Positions 25,317 to 31,743 of a stretch of DNA of 31,743 bases are shown piece by piece. The position numbers and the translations under genes were made by a program. This stretch comes from Nemertoderma westbladi (taxonomy: Eukaryota > Xenacoelomorpha > Nemertodermatida > Nemertodermatidae): assembly GCA_032718475.1 (NCBI GenBank), contig JAUCBJ010007919.1, positions 1-31,743 on the forward strand, read 5' to 3'. The notes below the pieces were generated by a model. The model was not told where the DNA came from, did not search any database, and saw only the letters and a program-made list of their open reading frames with translations. Position 1 is the stretch's first letter. Every line of letters begins with the position of its first letter.

Positions 25317-26984
25317 TTAACCCTATTAAACCCAGAGGGGGGTCAATATGACCCCCCCCCCCCCCCCCCCCCCGTGGTTTTTTATTATAATTCTGAAACA
25401 AACGCAGTTGGGAATCTGAAATTTTATGACTTTTCCTAAAAATCTATTGTCTTCCTAGTAGTGAAAACCGTTTTCAAAAATATTGGGTAGTTTTCGAGTT
25501 ATAGCACCATTTTTTAACCCTACTTTTGGCACTTTTTTTGAGACGTTTTTTGAAAATTACATTTCATTAAATATGAATTGTAACATCTCTATTTTTGATT
25601 TACACCGGTTTTTTTGTGTTAGTTAGCTATTGGATGGAATTCATATAAATTGATTTAGATATTTCAAACTTGTTTTTTTCGGCGGGTGCCAAATTTTGGT
25701 GCCAGCACCAAATTTTGAAATATGTCAATTTTGTTAATTGATTGTTTGAAACTTGTCTTTTACGCAAATTGGGGTTTTTTGGGGTTCTGGTTTCGATGAA
25801 CATGAAATATATACGAGTTGCACCAAGCGTATCAATCTTGTATTTTTCGGTGCTGTGTGCAAATTTTGGTGCTAGCACGAAATTTTGAAGATCCATTCAA
25901 TAGATAAAATTGCTTGTGAGCAATTTATTTCTTGCGTTTTAGAGGTTTATGGCTGTTCTGAATTCAATGGAATATATAATTATCGAACTAGACATCTCAA
26001 ACTTGCATTTTCCGGATAGTGGGTGCAAAATGTGGTGCTACAGTAGCACCAAATTTTGAAAACCATCAAATATATCAATTGATTTTGTCATCTTGTTTCT
26101 TGCGTTATACGGGTTTGTGAGGGTTCTGAATTCAATGGAATCAGTAAAAATTTCATAAGAGTTTTCAAATTTGTATTTTTCGCTGGCGGGTGAAAATTGT
26201 TGTGCCAGCACCAAATTTTGGAAAATATCAAATTGATCAGTAGATAGCATCATCTTGTTTCTTGTGCTATACGGGTTTATGGGGGTCCTGAATCCGATGG
26301 AATCAATAAAAACAGCACTGGACATCGCACACATTACTTTTTTGGTGATGGGTACGAAATTTGGTGCTAGCACCAAAAATTTGCATAATTACGCCGAAAA
26401 ATACAAGTAGCTATGATCTGGCATATTAGAAATGTATTCCATTAGAATCAGCGCCCTCGAAAACCTGAAAATACGAATTTATAGCATCGTATAAGTGAAT
26501 TAAAAATTTTGTGTTCTAACTGAAAAGTGCTGGTTTCTTGTTTTTTTCATTTTTTTCCTACGCAGAGAGGACTAAACAGCCATTTATAGTAATCATATTA
26601 TTTTTAAATATTTTCCAATGTATTTTATACCCCAAAAAACCTGTATTGAAAAATAATTAGAAAAAAAAATTATTTATAATTTAAAAAAAAATTATTAGTA
26701 ATAAATAATAAAATAATTGAAAAATTAATATAAAATGTAACTTTCAAATTTTGTGAAAATTGTGCACTACTTGTAATTTTGGTGCTGCAATATAACCACC
26801 CAAGTACATTTTTTCTAAAATTTTTTTTCGGTCGGATCCATACAAGTGATACCTACGTACAAACAAAAAATCAGACGTTTTCGTAAATATTTGTAGATTT
26901 TAGAGGGGGGGGGGGTCCAATATGACCCCCCCCCCCCCCCCGGTATTTGTACAACATTTTATAGCCCGGTACTAATAGGGTTAA
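25317..26984. mobile_element. Non-autonomous piggyBac-like element, 1.66 kb, inserted in the integrase-like gene
   Basis: TTAA at 25317-25320 and 26981-26984 flanks an insert starting CCCTATTAAACCC and ending ACTAATAGGG. Next to each end, a G run, TCAATATGAC and a C run form a hairpin (25337-25373 and 26905-26941). The right 45 bp equal those of the 95-bp element at 9589-9683. The interior has no transposase. It holds an array of about 165-bp units (25676-26380), and AT-rich DNA at 26380-26900. Target TTAA and CCC ends indicate piggyBac superfamily mobilisation; the source transposase is not in the window. Confidence 0.88.
25676..26380. repeat. Array of about 165-bp units centred on a GGTGC/GCACC palindrome
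   Basis: Palindromes of the form TTTGGTGCYAGCACCAAA occur at 25695-25712, 25865-25882, 26031-26053 (wider centre, GGTGCTA-CAG-TAGCACC), 26198-26215 and 26360-26377 (perfect). Spacings are about 170, 168, 165 and 162 bp. Between them, segments like TTGTTTCTTGCGTTATACGG and CTGAATTCAATGGAATCA are also repeated. The minus strand reads as two short open frames of repeated peptide (FQNLVLA...EKYKFE...), which I take as a by-product of the unit length. Confidence 0.85.
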
Positions 26985-27191
26985 GTTTAGTTTTTAATAC
27001 AACATCACTTTGCCAAATACACGTAGTCGCCATCTCCTCATTTGAGATGTAGTGAGCTGTCCACTGTCAGACTGCTTACATGACTGTGGGGTGTGGAGTT
27101 AGGAGGCGTCTGTCATAAGTGGAGATAATTATATTAATGTATTATTATTAGTTACTGGCATTAATAAACCGAATAAGACAATAGTCAGGCA

Positions 27192-27289
27192 TAGTGCTGC
27201 GAACTGAAATGAACATGTTTATTGAAATGAACGTGTTTATTAGAACTGAAATCGAAACAAGTCCAATTTTCTTTCAGTTCGCAGCACTA
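27192..27289. mobile_element. 94-bp MITE with 16-bp inverted ends and TA flanks
   Basis: GTGCTGCGAACTGAAA (27194-27209) is the exact reverse complement of 27272-27287, and TA flanks both sides (27192-27193, 27288-27289). The inside holds two or three copies of TGAAATGAACRTGTTTATT. TA duplication suggests a Tc1/mariner-like class, but the ends also resemble some hAT ends, so the class is uncertain. Confidence 0.75.
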
Positions 27290-27552
27290 GTCAGACAGTA
27301 ACTACAACCTACTAATGCAATAGCTAGCGATATGGTAGGGTAGATACCATACAATAAAAAATGAGCAGGGAAACAACGTGCAGCAACTTGTTGCTGCACA
27401 CCTCCCACGCAGAAACAAGTTTCAGAAACAAGTTGCTCCTTGTGAGGGGGGCCTAACAGGCAGAGCAACAAAGTTGAAAAGTCAGTACTGCAGTACTGTA
27501 GTACCGGCATCTGGAACTGCGGTAGACCTACTGTGTGATGTGATGTGCTCTG
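27290..27552. other. Non-coding stretch with a 22-bp palindrome
   Basis: GTGCAGCAACTTGTTGCTGCAC (27378-27399) is a palindrome with 10-bp arms, followed by two ACAAGTT-containing repeats. The open frames over this region resemble nothing I know. Confidence 0.4.
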
Positions 27553-28136
27553 GTCCAACAGTATTACTGATTCTGGGGGCAGTGGCAGTCCTGGGCCACG
27601 AGGGATATTTTATTTTTTTTATTATTTTTTTTAATGGCAGCCATGGGCCAACCGTTATCTGATTATGGGGTGATGGCAGTCCTGGGCCACGTGGGGTGTT
27701 TTTTTTTCTTTAACAGTATTTATTTTTTATGGAAATTTTTTCGTGAGTATTTGTTAAATTATTTTTTTAATGGCAGCCATGGGGGCCAATACTATTACTG
27801 ATTCTGGGGGCAGTGGCAGCCCTGGGCCACGAGGGGGTATTTTATTTATTTTTATTTTTTTTTTAATGGCAGCCATGGGCCAACTTTTACCTGATTATGG
27901 GGTGATGGCAGCCCTGGGCCACGTGGGGTGTTTTTTTTCTTTAACAGTATTTATTTTTTATGGAAATTTTTTCGTGAGTTTTTTTTTTCCTTTATTTTTC
28001 AAGATTTTTTTACTGAGATTTTTTTAAAGATATTTTATTTTACTTATTTTTTTAAGGTATTTTTTCCACTTATTTTTTATTTAAATATTTTATCAAGAGT
28101 TTTATAGTGGCAGCCATGGGCCACCATATACTAGTG
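27553..28136 (+). repeat. GGCAGCC-motif repeat, forward copy with 231-bp tandem unit
   Basis: The block TATTACTGATTCTGGGGGCA followed by GTGGCAGYCCTGGGCCACGA occurs at about 27561 and again 231 bp on. Motifs of the form GGCAGCCATGGGCCA or GGCAGYCCTGGGCCA recur at six to seven places between T-rich tracts. The end, GTGGCAGCCATGGGCCACCA then TACTAGT, matches the inverted copy at 20438. It has no coding potential; the class is unknown. Confidence 0.8.
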
Positions 28137-30599
28137 GTCAAATTTCTGGTTGAAAGTGATGAACTCTGGGTTTTGTGGGTTTTATATCTTTCAATATTAA
28201 ATTATTCAATTTTAATTAATTTTTCAATGACAAATGCCAATTTTTTTTTGAATTATTATATTAAAAGAAAAATTATTAATAGAAGGACTATTATTAATAG
28301 GAGGGCTGGGGCAATAGTGTGGGCAATATTGTGGGGCTGGTGGGTATACTAGGGGTACCACCTACCTTACCTGTCTTACTTTCTTATTTTTCTTTGGACA
28401 AGCCTGGGCTGGGATAATGTGAATTCTATCTGGTCTGGATGCTAATGTTACTTCAACAAAGTTTGCCTTGTGGCTTGCCTGAGGAGACATTTTCATTAAA
28501 GTGAATATACAATAAAATGTAAAATGTGTATAAATGTCATAGAAATGGGATCTTTGGGAGGGGGGTCACATGTTTTTATTTGGTTTTCTTATTATTTGCT
28601 TGTGTTCGTTAAAATCATAATTAAAAATTCAATATTTTGCATCAGTTATTAAGTATAGTGACCGTTTCTCTCAAGAGGGGGGGGGGGGGGGGGGGGGGGG
28701 GCACGTGCCCCCGTGCCCAAAACTCTAAAACAATATATGGCAGCCCCTCGGCTACACCACTATTATAACTCAATAGTGGTGCGAGCATAAAACTCAAATC
28801 ACGCAAATTTACAAGAACCGGGTATGTTGTCATAATATCTACAGTATCTCCACAGGTTATTCTGCTTGACTGGGTCTGGGTGCCAGGGTGCGAATTTGCT
28901 TTTGGGACGGTGTGCTGATTGAAAGGGGGGGGGGGGGGGTGAAGGGGGGAACTTCCCCCCTTTTCACTTTGACTGATTTGCGGTTTTGTTAAATTTCTTG
29001 GATATAGTTGTTGTGATGCTAAAATTTAATTTGTCTTTGATAATGTATTATTTTGTTTCATATTGTTTAGACCTTCAATTTTCATAATATTAGTTGAGTT
29101 TTTGTTTATACATTTGCTCTATAACATATTAAATAATTTGTATTTTTTCAAAAAATTGAATGAAACTGTTATCACTATTATTATCTTACTAGAACTACTG
29201 ACACTGATGTGGAACAACTAGGATATTTGCGCTTTTAGTTTTAGTAACTATAGCTACCCCTTTCTATTGTTAGTTTTGTTCTATAATCCAGCATTGTTGA
29301 TTGCCTTAGCAGCCGGTGTTGTACAATTTGTATGGAAATGGAGTCTGCATTTATAATATAGGGTGGTTCTAGGGTGGGTTCAGGGTCATCACTCGCTCGG
29401 TGTCCTGGTTGTGCATCATGGGAATTTTTTATAAATATTCGGTAATCTTACTGTATATCTTGTAAACCTGCTTGATAATGGAAATATTTGCTTTATATTA
29501 TATTTTTGTTAGTGGTAGCAAAGTTTCACTTTTTATTATGTGGGACGAGCCACAAATTCAGCTAGCCTCACGCCTTACAGTTTAGACAATTGTTTAGTTC
29601 ACTTACTGCTGACTGACTGACAAGGTTCATTTGTAATAGTCTTGGCTAGGATTCTTCCCCCGGGCTCCTTCCTTTCTAGTAGGTTGTTTGCGCTTTTAAG
29701 ACCTTTGACAGTTTAACCTGCCAAATTAGGATGTCTTTTGGATGATATATAGTCTTTAGCCTATGACGAGTATTTGATACACTACATTAGCCGAAGCCAG
29801 TCTATGCGCAATCATTCACCCGCTGGATATACCCGGGAGACTGAATTCGGAAGCTTAATGATTGATGGTGTAAGCCTACCGTATTATTCGACTGATCGTA
29901 ATATATAATCTCTGACAAATATTATTCACTTTCGGGAAATATTAACAGTTCCTTTAGGACGTGGCGCTCTAAATATGTAAACAGAGTTATGACTTAAACT
30001 AGACACAACGAAAAGGCTATAGATTCACGTATATGGCGCATTCTTTAGGAGATGCTTTGTTATCAGTCACAATCATACACAATGCTGCACAATGCTGCAC
30101 ACCAATCTGCCGACCTTCACTAATTTTAGTCACATACAAAGAGAATAACAGACAATACATGTAGGGCCTATAAAATAGCATTAGATTCACTTCAAACCAC
30201 TTAACATAGGTCGCAATCGTTTATCTGTAACCGGTCTCTCTAACCTTTAGTATATCAAGAAGGTTGGGTGTCTGACTATTGATCAGTTAAATATAATATA
30301 ATCTTCCATCAATAAATATAATGAATAACCGACAGCAAAAGCAGTAATGTTAAGTAAGATATGCATGATATGTTTAGTAAGCATTGATAAGGTAACTCGA
30401 TAACAGATATACGTTCTATAATTAAGCCTACTAATGTAAGACTAAAGACTGAAACACGGAGGTGCCAAAAGCCGGTGTTCTTAGGCTCTGGGCAAAAACA
30501 TAACACTGAATTCCTGAGTTTCTGTATCCACCTCCAACACAGAGACAAAAAACGCTCTGATTGGTCGACCGAACAACGAGAGAACAAAGAAACAAAGAA
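28137..30599. other. Long non-coding stretch with a probable transposon end
   Basis: On the minus strand, GTGGTGTAGCCGAGGGG (about 28745-28761) next to a GCACGTGC box and a run of 25 G (28677-28701) resembles hAT-type ends; the partner end was not identified. CACCACTATT...AATAGTGGTG forms an inverted repeat just right of it (28753-28779). A second G run (28925-28939) is followed by the inverted repeat GTGAAGGGGGG/CCCCCCTTTTCAC. From 29000 to 30300 nothing was recognised. An inverted CCAAT box (GATTGG) at 30559-30564 precedes the small frame at 30600. Confidence 0.4.
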
Positions 30600-30704
30600 A
30601 TGTCGACGTGGCAATATCAGCTGTTAGCCGTCGTCATAGTAGCGACACTGTTTTCAAGAGTATCGAGCTTATTGCGTCACGAAATTGCGGATTATGTCCT
30701 CTAA
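30600..30704 (+). CDS. Possible short membrane-anchor peptide or first exon (34 codons)
   Basis: An ATG with G at -3 opens a 34-residue frame that starts MSTWQYQLL, has a hydrophobic run (LLAVVIVATLF) and ends ADYVL. It looks like a signal or anchor segment, and an inverted CCAAT box lies about 40 bp upstream. After the stop, TTATGTCCTCTAAA-type segments repeat three times at about 40-bp spacing (30692, 30730, 30771). No clear donor site continues the frame. It may be chance; I do not recognise a family. Confidence 0.2.
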   Translation: MSTWQYQLLAVVIVATLFSRVSSLLRHEIADYVL

Positions 30705-30921
30705 AGTACAAATACAGAAGAAATGGCTTTTATGTCCTCTAAAACACCAGTACAGCAAGGACACGGCCTTTTTATGCCTGGTAAACCAACCACAGAGTAC
30801 TTTACGGGGATAATAACCGGCTAATTACGCAAAAGCTTTTACACCGCTCCCAGAAAATGGGATTTAAGTCTATAAAATATAACAAATCACAGTTTCTAAA
30901 ATATAAAGATACTCTAAACAG

Positions 30922-31547
30922 TTAGTCTTTCTTACGCAGACGGCGTTTACGCAGTTTTTTTTTGAGGCTAGCAAGAGTCCTTTTCTCTTTGGGGCGAGCC
31001 ACTTTACTAGGAGGGCTATAAATCCTGGGTGAAGGGTGCAATATGATTGCATCAGAAGGTGTAGGATTATGTTCGGGGTATCCGCCGTTTCGATATGCTT
31101 CTCCTCGAGCTGATTTTCCTCCGCTCGTAGCTGGATACGTTCATCCAAAAACTCTCGCAGAGAATGGGGTTGCCTAAGTTCGATATCTTCTTAGAGATTC
31201 TGGATTTTACAATCGAACTGAGATAAAGACAATTCGTTTATCGCTTGGACTTGCTGTTACAACTTACGTTTATCTGAACAAACGCAGGTTTCCTTTCTGA
31301 TCTTTGTAGAATAGCGTTTAACTCGTTTGGTACAACGTTCTCCGCCACTTTGGTGACAGGTTATATCGTGTTAAGCCGGGACGGGACGATGGTAAGGGTT
31401 AAACGGCGATATTAAATGTCCGCGTCCCAATCCGGCTAGGTAGAATGGGCTAGTATCTAGGAAGCCCACAACTGGGGTGCCACCGACTAATTGTTCAGGT
31501 AACACTAGATCTTTGAGCAGTGAGTACAGCTCGGGAGGATCCGTCAT
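30922..31547 (-). pseudogene. Decayed reading frame of unknown family with a basic C-terminus
   Basis: Four protein-like segments follow each other on the minus strand in changing frames. The first, from ATG 31547 to a stop at 31371, reads MTDPPELYSLLKDLVLPEQL and later FLDTSPFYLAGLGRG. The second (about 31357-31241) contains VAENVVPNELNAILQRSERK. The third (about 31235-31070) is Glu/Gln-rich (LREFLDERIQLRAEENQLEE), suggesting a coiled coil, with one stop. The fourth ends KVARPKEKRTL...KKLRKRRLRKKD followed by a stop at 30922. Codon-like coherence across the shifts suggests one former gene, perhaps from a mobile element or an endogenous viral element. Family unknown. Confidence 0.45.
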
Positions 31548-31743
31548 ACTAATAGGATCAAATCAAGAGTCTGAAGTCTCACTAGGGAATGAGGAGTTCT
31601 GATCGAGTATTCCGAAACTCTGATCATTGGTTTATTTAAGGATCGTCTGAGTCGAACGAGCGTAGGTGATACATCGAACAAGTTTCGCTCGAAACTCCCG
31701 TAAGTATAGCGAGTAAAACCGTGTTTAAAGCAACGTCTCCGCG

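Larger units (their letters stand above)
23965..27033 (-). pseudogene. Metazoan integrase-core (DDE) gene, split by an inserted element and frameshifted
   Basis: The protein is a retroviral-integrase-fold (rve-like) protein of the kind scattered through animal genomes as single genes or transposon parts. Segments on the minus strand are 27033-26985 (from ATG), 25320-24920, about 24920-24408 in another frame, and 24212-23965 after an intron. Signatures are an N-terminal helical region, GYRAVNQRLRVQHDIKIPRK, VDPEGMAHRTPRF, then catalytic D in FDGHDKL, YGCLDTYSRK, D in RFDCGTE and E in NKIERWW. The intron 24213-24407 is GT-AG (GTTAGT...TTTCAG) and joins ...LPTG to IPDYIF in phase. A frameshift lies at about 24915-24925, between DGHDKL and GFQNSTFPIG. 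A 1.66-kb TTAA-flanked element interrupts codons near residue 17; skipping it restores the frame. The gene is therefore dead as it stands. Confidence 0.8.

Noticed and set aside
25627-26376. Minus-strand repeated peptide frames (FQNLVLA type) in the TTAA element
   Set aside because: They follow from the roughly 165-bp unit length; frames break between units and no family is recognisable.
30309-30614. Minus-strand 101-codon frame
   Set aside because: No domain, weak composition and no homologue recalled; probably chance.

Overview
This is a window of AT-rich nuclear DNA from an animal, with introns, mobile elements and tandem repeats. The true creatine kinase signature, the DAZ/Boule RNA-binding protein, a 450-residue alpha-tubulin with an intron directly after the ATG, and a metazoan-type integrase-like gene all point to a metazoan. 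The repeat load suggests a marine invertebrate, but I cannot name the phylum from the sequence alone. Genes fill little of the window; repeats and transposon remains fill much of the rest.

Layout. Positions 1-3.5 kb hold the last three exons of a creatine kinase gene (+), with a repeat element carrying regularly spaced X-box-like motifs in its last intron. From 4.4 to 8.8 kb come two tandem arrays: a 21-bp minisatellite of about 100 copies and a 68-bp satellite with 340-bp higher-order structure. From 9.2 to 14.0 kb lies a complete seven-exon alpha-tubulin gene (-), whose introns hold a short TTAA-flanked element, a near-perfect cruciform palindrome, a foldback element with a 9-bp target duplication, a LINE scrap and a dispersed poly-G repeat. 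From 14 to 18 kb there is an 18-bp minisatellite, two hairpin elements and a cluster of paired TTAATTAG/ATTGG motifs. From 18.1 to 19.2 kb is an intronless Boule/DAZ-like gene (-).

The right half (20-28 kb) is a nest of mobile DNA. A 5'-truncated, frameshifted LINE (-) sits inside a GGCAGCC-motif repeat. Next is an alpha-kinase reading frame (+) with four in-frame stops. Then comes an integrase-like gene (-) broken by a frameshift and split near its start by a 1.66-kb TTAA-flanked, piggyBac-like non-autonomous element. That element carries an internal array of about 165-bp units, each centred on a GGTGC/GCACC palindrome. The last 3 kb hold sparse sequence and a decayed, lysine/arginine-ending reading frame (-).

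The three intact-looking genes (creatine kinase, alpha-tubulin, Boule) do not form an operon-like unit. Creatine kinase and alpha-tubulin are convergent, with the satellites between them. The most unusual material is structural: the X-box array, the nested TTAA element with its palindrome array, the higher-order satellites, and about ten G/C homopolymer runs of 15 or more bases.
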